64,000 bases of DNA. Origin: Ascidia mentula. Its lineage: Eukaryota > Chordata > Ascidiacea > Phlebobranchia > Ascidiidae. Location: positions 10,108,501 through 10,172,500 of the forward strand of contig OX387200.1 of the NCBI GenBank assembly GCA_947561715.1, in the 5' to 3' direction. The position numbers were made by a program, and so were the translations under genes. Below, one piece after another: positions 49,541-60,779 of this stretch; the stretch's first letter is position 1; each line of letters begins with the position of its first letter. The notes below the pieces were generated by a model. The model was not told the origin of the DNA. It saw only the letters and a program-made list of their open reading frames with translations, and searched no databases.

Positions 49541-51122
49541 CGTATGTTACACAACGTTTATTTACTGGAAGTTCGATTACTCGACAAATTCGACAGGTTC
49601 GCACTCTACAGAAATTTGTGTGAATATTAACGATTATGTGTGAATAAAGCAGCCACTAGATTTTTAGTTATATATTTGAGTTGAAATGCTATACTAAATT
49701 ATAGCGTTAATATTCGCAAAGATTTCTATGTTGCATATAAACATATGTGTTGGATCAAGTTTACTGAAAACTTTGTGTCCCTGTGTATAAGTATCTTCCT
49801 TCACATACGGATTAATCATAATTACCATTCTTGCGCCAATTTTATTTAATATTAAAACGTAACTACTAATGCGTATCACTTGCTTATTCATGCTGAACTT
49901 CGATTTATTCACAATAGAGATTAGTGATGCTAAACGAAATGTTTCCATAAATATAAATAATATTTAATGAATAATTATTGATCTTGAAAGTGCATCTATT
50001 GAATTTTACTCTTCAAAAGTTTACTTGAATGTTTAAAAACATTGTTTTGCAACTTGCAAACATATCTCTACTTTGGTCTGCGTCACCTCTTTTTTTATTT
50101 GGACGTCTGTAACGTTTCTGAATCAGCATTTCGTAAGCCTTGGATCGAACTTTTTAATTACTCACAATACCCAATTACTCACAACAAAACTGCAGGTTGC
50201 GTAATATTCTGCTGCCAGTACTGAATGTTGTTTGGCCGAACAAGATATAATAATTCTAGATAACTTCATGCGTGACGCCAGTAATGTAACATGGCATATA
50301 GGTAAACCTCGGCCCACCAGCGGTTGGCTTAAATTTGTGCCACATCAGATCGATTATACTGCACTTTAATGTAATTCTAATGCAGGTATTTTTGCTTTTT
50401 ATTGCAACATTTTAAACTTATAATTATTATACATTGCTTAGTTCACTGTATACTGCTCGCATGACACGACGGCTAGCCTGTATTTTTACAATTACTGGGC
50501 CGTGAGACAAAAAACGTCCTGTTTTAACAACAAGAGCACTTGGAAATCGGCAAAATACGATAAAATTCCAAGACGTATTTAACAAATGTTTGTACACATA
50601 AATTATTCGTTTCATAGCTCTGCGCTTCGAAGGCTTGGGTGCTACATTATCCCCACGTTTTCGGTTTTCAGAAATGAACTACAAAAATTTCAAAATGTGA
50701 TGAAGAAGTGTGAAATGGCCGCTTATATGTCAAAAATAAAAGTTTCTGGGTTTTTGTCGCCGTAGTCAGGTTTGTGGTAGTTAGTATATCACACCATATG
50801 TCCATGCATACACGATTGCCCCAACAAACACCGCGATGGGAATAGGGGGGCTGGGGATACAGACAAAAGGAGCGTTTGCAAAGTTATGCCCTGCAAAAGG
50901 TAATGAAATTACGTATTAAGATCTAAACACATTGTTTCTTTATTTTACTGTTAGAAAAATGGATTTAAAACTCCGTACAATTGCAGCCAATTTACCACTG
51001 CTTTTGACTTCGCATGGAAGAATTCTGGTGAACAACGAATGCATAATGAGGATGAGAATTTTCTGTGTTATTTTTGCAGAAGATTTTCATTTGAAACGTC
51101 AATGATCATCGCAAGGATGCAG
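49541..51122. other. No recognised gene; unit 2 counterpart of 31658-33355
   Basis: Same content as in unit 1, slightly shorter. Nothing I can identify as a gene. Confidence 0.4.
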
Positions 51123-51260
51123 CATGTTATCATTCGAAGACGTTGCTAAATAGAATTTCCGTGATTGTTTGATCAATCATGCTAAAACTTTTGTTGTGGA
51201 ACGTAGTATCAATGAACACAAGCATACAATAATATGAAATTCCTGTTGCTGCCAGGCATA

Positions 51261-51386
51261 TTGCAATTAAAAATGTACTGATCTTCTGGCATAAACGTAC
51301 TGTATTTTTACGACGTTTCGTCTGCCATGCGGCGAGACTTCATCAGGTACGTTTATGCCAGAAGATCAGTACATTTTTAATTTCAA
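51261..51386 (-). ncRNA. Hairpin with hammerhead-like core, internal copy in unit 2
   Basis: Arms 51261-51300 and 51347-51386 with one mismatch, same core. The unit 1 counterpart near 33490-33560 has lost the second arm by a short deletion. Confidence 0.45.
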
Positions 51387-52304
51387 TTGTAATGTTTACT
51401 TAAAGAAAGTTAACACAAACATTGCAAAATTTAAAGACATGACAGTATACTCGTTTCAAAATGTGCATCCGGAAATATAGGCTAAGCAGTGACACCGCAA
51501 AAAAACAGGAAAATGCATTTCATGATACTTTGCCTCAAAATTATTGGTCTTTGGTGTTAACAAACATACATTTCTTAACGTAAAAATTATTGAAGTAACA
51601 CCTTTGCGACCACGAAAATTATAGTAACGTACACTCGGATTTCATGCAGAAATTTGCAAGTTCATTATCACTTGGTTGGAAAGACTCTTTTTGGTAAATC
51701 CTGTGGTAATCCAGTAAACATATTTTTTTTATCAATAAAGCGGGTTTGGGAACAGGTCATAAGTAAATATAAAGCAAATCTTTCTCACGACAATTAATTT
51801 AAATGTTTGAAACCTAGTTTATCTTGTTCTTTTAGGTGACACTTACATGTTGAAGCTTTACTATTCATACAAACACTAGTGAATTTATGGGGGTCATTTG
51901 GCAATACCATAAAGTAACTTACTTCAAAAATATTTTGCAATCCACATTGGATGAAGTGTGTTTAACTAACTTTTAATTTTAAATAATCTTATTACTATAA
52001 TGACTCTGTGTCAACGCTTCTATTTTTAATTTTAAATGTTACTAGAACAACTTTGTGTCCACGCTTCTAGTTTTAGAAAACATGTTTCGCTTTTTATTAA
52101 AGCATTTTCAGTTCTACAAACAAAATAAACAGAAAAAACATAGTTGGATGCTAAAAATGATAAAACGATAAAACTGACCGAACAGTAGAAACCTCTGGTG
52201 CTAACATACTGGACGACGCTCTGATCAGATGTTACAAGTGACCTACTTTTTTATCACCCCAGACATACATTGGTTAATCAGGTGAAGCAACGATAAAAAG
52301 ATTA

Positions 52305-53272
52305 TTATGTTTGTGACGCGACAGTAGTGAGAGCATTTGGCGCTTGGGGCAGAGGGTAGTGTAAAAGCGTCGCGCGCACAAGTGCTGCCTTCGTTTTTTC
52401 AAATGCTGAAGTCAGGCGATTGTTCCAGACGAGCTGTGTCGCTTTGCCCGAAAACGCTTCATAGATTGGGGACATGATGCGTGCTGCGTTTGGTATGAAC
52501 CTGTGATAGATATTTATCATACCCGCGAATTCCTGGAGCCCCTTGATAGTTGTTGGACGAGGAAAATGCTGGTTGGTTTCACTTTGTGAGGCAGCGGACA
52601 CGCACCATGCACATTGACTCTGTGACCGAGAAAATCAATTTGGTCGTTGAAGATCAACTAACAAAGAATGGGCTCTTAAAAAGTAGGAGCCGAGCAGTGG
52701 CCTGGAGACATCCGCCAAAGCAAAATTCCATTTAAACTTTCCAGCGGGCGAATTTAGCGAGATCAGACGTGAGCCGTACGTCCGAATACTGTTGCCGTTC
52801 GCAGCCACAAAGGCTTGCCGGACCTGTTTGGCAGTGGGCATCTTTTCCACGAATAATTGTTTGAACAAAAAACAAGGTTCCTTACTCCCAAGCAACGCCA
52901 GCATTTCGTCCATTAGGGCAGTTGGCAGCCGGTCACCCAAAGTTGACATGTGGAGTAGGTGTTGAAATCTTTGCGATGGTGTTAAAGTAAAAGTAGTCAG
53001 CAATCGCTCCTTAATTGCTGCGTACTTCTTGCGGCGGTTGTTCAACAAATTAATCAAACGACTTGATGTGTTCTGTTCGAGAGCTGACACTTCCTAAAAG
53101 TATTTTGTTCCGTCAGCTGAGCTTCCGCTTGTTGGAACCAAACATGTGGTTGCGACATCCAAAACGTGCGAAGCTTAATAGCCACAGCGTTCTGACTATA
53201 ACAGCCTTCCATCATCAGCATGTTATCATTCGAAGACGTTGCTATATAGAATTTCCGTGATTGTTTGATCAA
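52305..53272 (-). mobile_element. Ty3/gypsy-type fossil, unit 2 copy
   Basis: Duplicate of the unit 1 fossil with the same parts in the same order, nearly identical, again broken, and again between two copies of the roughly 205-base repeat (51123 onward and 53220 onward). Confidence 0.85.
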
Positions 53273-53356
53273 TCATGCTAAAATTTTTGTTGTGGAACGT
53301 AGTATCAATGAACACAAGCATACAATAATATGAAATTCCTGTTGCTGCCAGGCATA

Positions 53357-53482
53357 TTGCAATTAAAAATGTACTGATCTTCTGGCATAAACGTACTGTA
53401 TTTTTACGACGTTTCGTCTGCCATGCGGCGAGACTTCATCAGGTACGTTTATGCCAGAAGATCAGTACATTTTTAATTGCAA
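53357..53482 (-). ncRNA. Hairpin with hammerhead-like core, unit 2/3 junction
   Basis: Arms 53357-53396 and 53443-53482, loop and core as at 35495-35620. The duplication junction follows directly at 53483. Confidence 0.45.
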
Positions 53483-54274
53483 TTATTACCCGGATATGAT
53501 GCAGGCCTAAATGTAGAGTGAGTCGCTTTCGAAGTAAACTGGGCCACAACGTTGGGGAAATTCTGTCTCGCAAGTCTCATGTAGTACTGTCTAGTTTTTA
53601 AGTCGTGGATTAGGCTAACGCAAGAGTCGCGTAGTTCCAGTAAATTTCAATGGATATCTTTATACATGCAACCACTTCCATCAATCATTTCAGCAACTTC
53701 TTGTCACAAAGAAATCCAACAGAACGCATTTATACCGGAAAAGCAAAGTCTTCGCTTTCTCCAGAGACAAAAACACGTTGAAATGGAATGGTTTCAGTAC
53801 TTCTTTCCAATTCAATTCAATTCAATTCATTTTATTTCTCGCAAACGTCATCGAATACGCACAACAACTTGCAGCAATCATTTCGACTGGTGACGTGACG
53901 AAGGACCGGTGGAACCATTCTTGGTCATATGACCGGCCCTATGGAAGGTACGGGCGTTGCAAAAAGACAAACACATATCGGCAACTGGAAGAAAAACTTT
54001 TCATTTTTTTTTCCTTTTATATCAACTAGTTTTATATTTTTTTGTTTTTTTTGAAAAAAAAACAAAACAACAATAACAAAAGATGTGTTACGTATCTATC
54101 ATTAATAAGCTTGGCAGAACACATTAGACGGTGTGAAGATATATCTAGGCACGTCTGTGGAGTGTGGACTTATGTTGAGGCACGTGATGGCGGCACGTGC
54201 TGGCGGCAGGTTTGCGATAATTATTTGATTAATTGGTGTCGTGTCTGATTGAATTATAACATTCCTGGGGGTGT

Positions 54275-57214
54275 TTACCTCGCCCACGTGTTGTTGTTTA
54301 GATTTTTGTCAAGCGATTCGATGAGGAATGCGTGCAGTGCTTTGTGGAATCCGACCAAACTGAACTTTTTTATGTTTTCAGGAATGTTGTTCCAAATTTC
54401 TACGCCTTTGTAATTTAAGTTTTTTTTGCCCAATTCCGTTGATGCACGTGGAAGAAAATATTTGAGGTTGGTATGACTTCTGGTTGTGTGGGCATGAACT
54501 CTAGCAACTGGTGTGAAATAATTTTTGAAAACTGGTGGCAAACGTTGATTTTTGTACTTGTGTACGAACCTTCCAATTTGTAAATTATGCATTAAGTGAA
54601 TCGGCAGAATTTTGGTGTTTAAATGTAGTTGCCAGGTGTGGGTGCGAAAAGGACTATTGGTAACTAAGCGCAGTGCCCGATTCTGCATAACCACTAGAGG
54701 ATGTAGCAGTGACGGACTAGCAAAACCCCATGTTAGAAGACCATATCTTAGGTGAGAGTGTACTAGTGCATGATACACAATTCGAAGTGTGTCTTGGCCT
54801 AAGTGGTGCTTGAGCTTGTACATGATAGCGATGGTTTTGGCTATTTTTTTGCAGAGCATGCTGATGTGCGGACCCCATAAAAGTTGGCTATCGAACTCAA
54901 TGCCAAGATATTTAGCTGTTTCAACTTGTTCAAGTGTGACGCCATTGATTTTCAGGTGAAATGACTTATTGTTTAATTTTTTACATCTGGAGAAGAGCAT
55001 GAACTTGGTTTTCTGGCAATTAACTGTTAGTTTGTTGGACTGCATCCATGTATTGACCTTGTCAATTTCAATATTGGTATATTTCTCCAAATCCTCTATG
55101 TTTTTATGTGACATGATTAGACATGTGTCATCTGCAAATAATGTTGTGTGGAATGTGGAGGCGCAAGGCAAGTCATTGATGTATATAAGGAAGAGGAGGG
55201 GTCCTAAAGGCGATCCCTGAGGTACGCCGCAAACCACATTGGAAACATTGGAGTGTGAATTGGCAATTTTTGTATATTGCTGTCGGCCTGTTAGGTAGCT
55301 CTTAAGGAAGGTTATAATTTTACCCCGAAAACCATGAAATTCTAGTTTTTGTAGTATGATGTCATGATTGACTGTGTCGAACGCTTTTTGGAGGTCAAGG
55401 AATATTGCGCATGTTTTCTGTTGGTGGTCTAACAAATTGGCTATGTGATCATAGATGTGTGCTATGGCTAAGTCGGTTGAATGTCCAGGTCTAAATCCAT
55501 TTTGAAATTTGGTGAGTAGGTCAAATTTTAGTAAATAGTCCATCATCCTTTTATGTATAATTGTTTCAAATATTTTGGCAAAGATTGGTATTAATGATAT
55601 TGGTCTGTAATTACTTAAGTTTTCAGAGTCCCCTCCCTTAAATAGTGGTATCACTTTAGATATTTTTAAGCATTTAGGATATGTTGCTGTTTGGATGCAG
55701 CGGTTTAGCAATTGGCAAAGGATTGGTGAAATAACTGGTGCTGCTAATTTAACTAGTTTAATGGGAATGTCATGAGGGCCTGTTGATTTATTTATGTCTA
55801 ATTGTGCAATGGTGTTAAATATTTCGTTTATTTCCACAGTGTGGAAAAAGAAGGATGCTGATGGACTGTTTGTGAGGTAGTCTATTGGTTTTGTGAGAGT
55901 TGGAGGAACAAGTAGTGCCATATTTTTCCCAATGTTGGTGAAAAAATTGTTAAATTCACTTGCAATGTGCGTTGGATCTTTAACTGTGCCATTGGGTGTG
56001 GTAATTTGTGATATGGGTGTTTTCTTTGTGGCGTTATTTGTGGTTATTTTGTTAATAAGTTTCCAGGTTTGCTTTGGGTTTGCCTTGTTAACATTAAATA
56101 AGTTTTTGTAGTGATTTTGCTTGGCTGCTCTTATAACTGATTTTAGTTTATTGGAATATAATTTGAAGTTGGGTGTGAGATTTCCTTTTTGAATGAGTTT
56201 CCTATAAAGTTTGTTTTTATGTTTTATAGATTTTAGGATACCCTTGGTGATCCAAGGCTTTGCCTTGCGCCTTCTGTGTTGTAGTGTGTATGGAGCATGC
56301 TCTTCTACAGTGTTTTGAAAAATGTGGATGAAGGTTGCAAATTGATCCTGAACATCTGATTCATTCCAAATAATGCCGGCTCTGTTTTCAATCATAAGTA
56401 GGAAACTGTCTGTGTCAAATTTGAAATAATTTCTAGTAAGTGTAGGGTATTCCATGATTTGGGGTTCGGACTTGTGAATAATGGCAAAAATAGGCAAGTG
56501 GTCTGATATGTTGAATGTAATGAGACCAGGTGTAATAGCATTTGAAAAATTGTTTGTGTAGATATGGTCTATAGTGGATTGTCTCTGTGATGGGGCTGTG
56601 TGGGATGCTTTGTCTATTATAATTTTGGTGTTCAGGCTCTCTATCATCAGTTTGTATTCTTGTACATGAGGTGTTTTTCTTGAAATGTCGATGTTGAAGT
56701 CACCAAGAATGTAAAAGGTTTTGTTTTTTTTGTTTAAAGTATGGATAGTGTGTTCTAAATGTGAAGCGAAAATTGTTATGTTGTGATCTGGGTGTCGGTA
56801 GATTATTCCAATTACCATTGATTTCTGTTTGTTTTTTTGTTTCAGGTCAACTTCAATCCACAAATTTTCGCAACGAGGTATATGAATTTTATACTGGTCG
56901 CTTCTACGGTAAACCAGTGGTCTTTTAACATATATGCCCACACCACCAGCATGTGTTGGGGAGTTTTCTCCAAGGAAGTCATATCCATCTAAAGATATGT
57001 TGGTTGCTGTGTTTTTTTTAAGTTTTGTTTCGGAGATTCCAATTATATGAGGTAGTACACTGCACGCATTAGCAAAGGCTTCTAGAATAGGTAGATTATG
57101 AGGCAAACTTCTTACATTAAAATGAGTCATAACGAAATTTTGTTGGTGTGGTTGTTTGGTTGCAGCATCAAATTCTTGCATACTATAATATTTGCTACAC
57201 ATGTTTGTGTTCAT
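54275..57214 (-). CDS. LINE ORF2 protein (AP endonuclease and reverse transcriptase)
   Basis: About 979 residues from the first ATG (57214). N-terminal AP-type endonuclease: FNVRSL, GISETKL, YRHPDH, LGDFNID, STIDHIYT, ISDHLPIF. Reverse transcriptase in the middle third: NYRPISLIPIF, FRPGHST, FLDLQKAFDTVNH, GVPQGSPLGPLLF, catalytic FADDT. C-terminal region with YKGVEIWNNIPENIK, as in CR1/L2-like clades. Everything needed for target-primed reverse transcription seems present and uninterrupted, so the copy may be able to move. Clade assignment is by eye. Confidence 0.9.
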   Translation of the reverse strand: MNTNMCSKYYSMQEFDAATKQPHQQNFVMTHFNVRSLPHNLPILEAFANACSVLPHIIGISETKLKKNTATNISLDGYDFLGENSPTHAGGVGIYVKRPLVYRRSDQYKIHIPRCENLWIEVDLKQKNKQKSMVIGIIYRHPDHNITIFASHLEHTIHTLNKKNKTFYILGDFNIDISRKTPHVQEYKLMIESLNTKIIIDKASHTAPSQRQSTIDHIYTNNFSNAITPGLITFNISDHLPIFAIIHKSEPQIMEYPTLTRNYFKFDTDSFLLMIENRAGIIWNESDVQDQFATFIHIFQNTVEEHAPYTLQHRRRKAKPWITKGILKSIKHKNKLYRKLIQKGNLTPNFKLYSNKLKSVIRAAKQNHYKNLFNVNKANPKQTWKLINKITTNNATKKTPISQITTPNGTVKDPTHIASEFNNFFTNIGKNMALLVPPTLTKPIDYLTNSPSASFFFHTVEINEIFNTIAQLDINKSTGPHDIPIKLVKLAAPVISPILCQLLNRCIQTATYPKCLKISKVIPLFKGGDSENLSNYRPISLIPIFAKIFETIIHKRMMDYLLKFDLLTKFQNGFRPGHSTDLAIAHIYDHIANLLDHQQKTCAIFLDLQKAFDTVNHDIILQKLEFHGFRGKIITFLKSYLTGRQQYTKIANSHSNVSNVVCGVPQGSPLGPLLFLIYINDLPCASTFHTTLFADDTCLIMSHKNIEDLEKYTNIEIDKVNTWMQSNKLTVNCQKTKFMLFSRCKKLNNKSFHLKINGVTLEQVETAKYLGIEFDSQLLWGPHISMLCKKIAKTIAIMYKLKHHLGQDTLRIVYHALVHSHLRYGLLTWGFASPSLLHPLVVMQNRALRLVTNSPFRTHTWQLHLNTKILPIHLMHNLQIGRFVHKYKNQRLPPVFKNYFTPVARVHAHTTRSHTNLKYFLPRASTELGKKNLNYKGVEIWNNIPENIKKFSLVGFHKALHAFLIESLDKNLNNNTWAR

Positions 57215-57362
57215 GGAGGTGTTTGTTAATATGGTGTTGTGCAAAGCTGTTGTAAAACATTAAACAAAATAAAAATACACTGACAGACAAAATATCACAA
57301 TGATTGTTTTTGCAGGTGAACATCATCATTTTTACACTAATTGACTGCATCATTACAGTACC

Positions 57363-58142
57363 TTATTGGATGCTTGGTATTTTGTACTTCCGTAGATCAT
57401 CTTCATTTTTGATCCACAACGCCGGAGTGCCTTCATCTTTTTTGAGTAGTGTTGTACCATTTTTAGTCCAAATAAACTTGAATCCGTGGTTTCTTTTATA
57501 TGCAAGGCAAGTATTGAATATTTTTCTATTTACTTTTGTTAAGCTTTCATTGATAAAGATTTTGTTGACCATATTTTCCATGTTTATTTTTCGTAGCTTT
57601 GCCCGATTCTGAAACAGACTATCTCGAGTTTTTCTTGACAAAAACTTTGCTATTATAGTTGGCGGTTGCTGAGTATTGTGCTTATGCATTTGCAGTCTGT
57701 GGGATATGCTGATGTCACTTTTGTTGATAATCACTCCCACTTTTTTTGCAATGGAGACAACAATCTCATCTGTGCATTCCTCCTTTGTGTGAGGAATGCC
57801 TTTAAACTCCAGACAATCTCGCCTCCCATACTGTTCCAATGCATTGACTTCATCAGAACAGGCAGCCATTCCAATTCTTAATCGTTTGACATTTTCCTTC
57901 AGTTCCAAGTTTTCTTTTTTGACTGTTTTTAGTTCTTCTTCAGTTTGATTCAGTTTTTTTTCCAGAGTATCAAATTTTTGTGACATGAAATTTTGACTTT
58001 CTTTGATTGCTTGTAAATCTGCCAATGCTGAGTTAAGTTTGTCAGTTACGTGATTTTTGTTCTGCTGCACTTGCTCAATTAAAATGTCCACTTTTGCAGA
58101 GAGTGTTGATCCAGGTAGTTTTTTTGGAGTATGTGGTGACAT
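57363..58142 (-). CDS. LINE ORF1 protein (coiled coil plus RRM-like)
   Basis: 259 residues from ATG at 58142. Probably the RNA-binding chaperone of the element's ribonucleoprotein particle. Residues about 40-100 form a Lys/Glu-rich heptad stretch (KKLNQTEEELKTVKKEN) typical of a trimerising coiled coil. Then YGRRDCLEFKGIP, SISHRL and IIAKFLSRKTRD resemble the RRM-like and C-terminal domains of L1-type ORF1 proteins. No zinc knuckle seen. Confidence 0.8.
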   Translation of the reverse strand: MSPHTPKKLPGSTLSAKVDILIEQVQQNKNHVTDKLNSALADLQAIKESQNFMSQKFDTLEKKLNQTEEELKTVKKENLELKENVKRLRIGMAACSDEVNALEQYGRRDCLEFKGIPHTKEECTDEIVVSIAKKVGVIINKSDISISHRLQMHKHNTQQPPTIIAKFLSRKTRDSLFQNRAKLRKINMENMVNKIFINESLTKVNRKIFNTCLAYKRNHGFKFIWTKNGTTLLKKDEGTPALWIKNEDDLRKYKIPSIQ

Positions 58143-58200
58143 AACACAGTTTCAGCTAGGCTTGATTAAGTGTAATTCAAATTTAACACCACTCTAATAC

Positions 58201-58216
58201 CTTATTCAAATAGAAT
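58201..58216 (-). other. Spliced-leader sequence at LINE 5' end
   Basis: Minus strand reads ATTCTATTTGAATAAG, all 16 bases of the Ciona spliced leader as I remember it. It sits exactly at the LINE's 5' boundary. The first three bases (ATT) also belong to the target duplication, so 13 bases are independent evidence. Confidence 0.8.
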
Positions 58217-59678
58217 TCGTTTGAAGGTTTTGTGTGCATCGTATGTTGAGGTTCTGAAGACTGCGTTTCCGCCTCTTCAATTTCCACTACGCTCATTCGC
58301 TCGGGTTTATGCAAGTTGTTTACAGATTCCCTAAAATCAAATTTATTTCACCCAATTATTTCACATATATTGTTACAAAAATAAACGATTTTATCGTGTT
58401 TTTAATTGCAAAAAAAGTCAGGACCGAATTTGTTTAAATTTATTAAAACTTACGTGGGGAAAGTCTGCGATAGGTCTGGATCGGCAACAATGGGAATTAT
58501 ACTTGGTCTGGGCCAACTTGTCACCAGGTTCGGATCCAACACTTATTGAAGCTCTGTGCTTTTGCATACGACGCCTCGCCTGTTCAGATTCCAACTCTAT
58601 AGGCTTCTCATTTCCCATTTCAACGTGTCGCTTGGTTTCCATCTTAAGGTCCTCCTGGAAGGCACTTGTTAAAGTAAACAATGACTTTTATTTTGAATTA
58701 AAATTTAAATACAATAAAATTCACAACTAACTGCAACACCAATAAAGCAATCTTCAGTTTAGGGGAAATTTGATTTCGCTTCCCTTATAATCTCTTATCT
58801 TGTATATTTGCAGGTGCATTGTAGTCTGAAGTTACAGTCGACCATGCACGTGTATAAACCTAGTACAGCATTTTTTTTCTCCTGCCCCAAACACTCAGTC
58901 AAAAAGAAATCGCTCGTCTTTAAATATTTGTTAGCTTAACACAGTTGATTTCAGCTGGGAGTCTGCAAAACATTTTTAATGCTGGGTCCGCTAATAAATA
59001 ATAATCCACAAAGTTCAGTTGCTGTTCAACGTTTTTAAGCAAAAGTATTGTTTGCAAAACTGCCCCATTGGTATAAAACAACAATAAAAAAATGTTATTT
59101 AACACCTCTATACCAACCAGCGATCTTTTTTATTCATTTTTATTTTTACCATAAAGAGACGTTCAGCGATTTCTGAAAGCCGTTTCGTGTACTGTTCCTC
59201 ATCGGTAAGAATCACACTGCTTCCTGCTGTCTCTTCAACCTGTGCAGCAAGAATGCGCACAATATCATTTGCCAGGGCAGCCGAAGCTGTTTTTCCAATA
59301 TCATCACAGCTTGATGTGGTGGGTGAAGCAAGAAATAGAGTCTTATTTTCTGAAAAAAATATCAACTGTTGTGTTATAGTGCCCGTAAAGTAAATGTCAA
59401 TTTGTTAATTCGTGCTTATTGTAGCATCATAGTGCCTTTTTTACTTTTTGCACCAGTGCTTTACATTGTAACAATAAAGACTGATTAGTCGTCTAGTTCA
59501 GGGATCACTAAGGGCTTCGCGAACCTGCGGGGGTCGCACGGCGAATTTCATGGATTGCGAAGATTACGGTAACGTGCTATTTCACACGCCACGTATTCGT
59601 ATGCATTCTTGTATGTTCCCTAAGTTCTAGAAGTTTTCAGTAGACGCCAAAAAGTATTAGAGTCTATAGCTCTGGCCT

Positions 59679-59828
59679 AGTTAACACAGCTATCCACTAA
59701 TTAACACAGCTACCCACTAATTAACACAGCTATCCACTAGTTACCACAACTATCTACTATTTAACACAGCTATTCACCGGTTAACACAGCTATCCACCAG
59801 TTAACACAACTATCCACAAGTTAACATA
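59679..59828. repeat. 20-bp minisatellite, unit 3
   Basis: Copy of the unit 2 array; I see no differences from it by eye. Confidence 0.85.
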
Positions 59829-60714
59829 ACTTTCCAGCTAAAAGGCTAAACTATCCACTAAAGGCTAAAAAAGTGAACACCACATAGCACAGATACCACT
59901 GTTAGTCTTACAATAAGACCACAAGTCGAGATGAGATAACCTACCGGTTTGAACTTTTGTTCGAGATAAGCAGTTACCCATGTTTTTAATCAAATATTTT
60001 GATAAAAAAATTCAGAATCTTTTCTGTAGCCCAAAACCAATTGTTTGCAAAAAATCGTTTCTTTCGTCATAGTTACCTAAAGTCAATTGAGGTAGAAATA
60101 GGTATTGTGCCAATCAGGCAAGATATGTTCGCACGGTTCCATAATTCCCTACACGACTCAACTCAACAAAAATATCAGCACGCTCACTTGGATTCTGAAA
60201 GTTAGTTATTACTCGCTCGATCGGTAAAGACTATAGTTTCTCGCTCCCTCGGTTATCAGTTCGCCCAGTGGTCACTATGATAGCCGCCTGGCATCGCAAC
60301 ACGTGTTTCTACTTGCTTATACGGCGTCAGATTAGTAGTAGATTTTAAAGAACACTCCAAGCAAACTTGGAACACTTTGATTGCCAGATCTGAACAATTG
60401 CTATGGGTCCGAGAGTAAAGACAATTTAGAATCAGTACAAATTGCGCTCCATTGACATAGTAGACGCCGACAGTCATTCTTGGATAGGCTATATGGGGGC
60501 GGAAATGAACCCGAAAAGTTAAGCGAATTTGAGCACTTTATTTTTGTGAAACGGAGCTTAATCTGAACCTGTTGTTGTTTATCTGACAACCCGAACCGGA
60601 ATTGAAAGATCAAACAAACCTACTATGGTATGTCGTCACATTCCTTGTCAACATTTGCAGCATCGTTTGTCAAACAAAACGTTTGAAATCCATAGTCGCT
60701 TGCACAATATAATT

Positions 60715-60779
60715 TTACGGGTCTCGAACCTTGCGTTATTAGTACAACGCTCTAATCTAACCAACTGAGCTAACCGGCC
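60715..60779 (-). tRNA. tRNA-Ile(AAT)-like sequence, probably dead (unit 3)
   Basis: Copy of the unit 2 tRNA-Ile-like sequence with the same defects. Confidence 0.5.

Larger units (their letters stand above)
35622..53483. repeat. Tandem segmental duplication, unit 2
   Basis: Second unit, same order as unit 1 with one Ig cassette. Its left junction (hairpin arm joined to the AMPD exon 4 donor) has the same sequence as the junction at 53483, so both junctions descend from one event followed by amplification of the joined unit. Confidence 0.9.
53814..58216 (-). mobile_element. Full-length LINE (CR1/L2-Jockey group) with spliced-leader 5' end
   Basis: 4.4 kb insertion in an AMPD exon relic. Empty sites at 35950 and 6485 read CCAATTCGTTTG; here AATTC appears on both sides (53809-53813, 58214-58218), a 5-base target duplication. 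Order on the minus strand: spliced leader 58216-58201, 58-base 5' UTR, ORF1, 149-base spacer, ORF2, about 460-base 3' UTR, and a short AATTG-type repeat tail. Both ORFs are open at full length. It is absent from units 1 and 2, so it inserted after duplication. Confidence 0.92.
53490..59349 (-). pseudogene. AMPD 5' exon relics, unit 3, split by LINE
   Basis: Exon copies 59150-59349, 58454-58654 (same 5-base loss as unit 2), third exon split into 58217-58330 and about 53736-53813 by the LINE, and 53490-53637 (same acceptor loss). Unlike unit 2, the third exon keeps its acceptor AG, so units 2 and 3 shared the 5-base loss and the fourth-exon change before separating. Confidence 0.85.
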
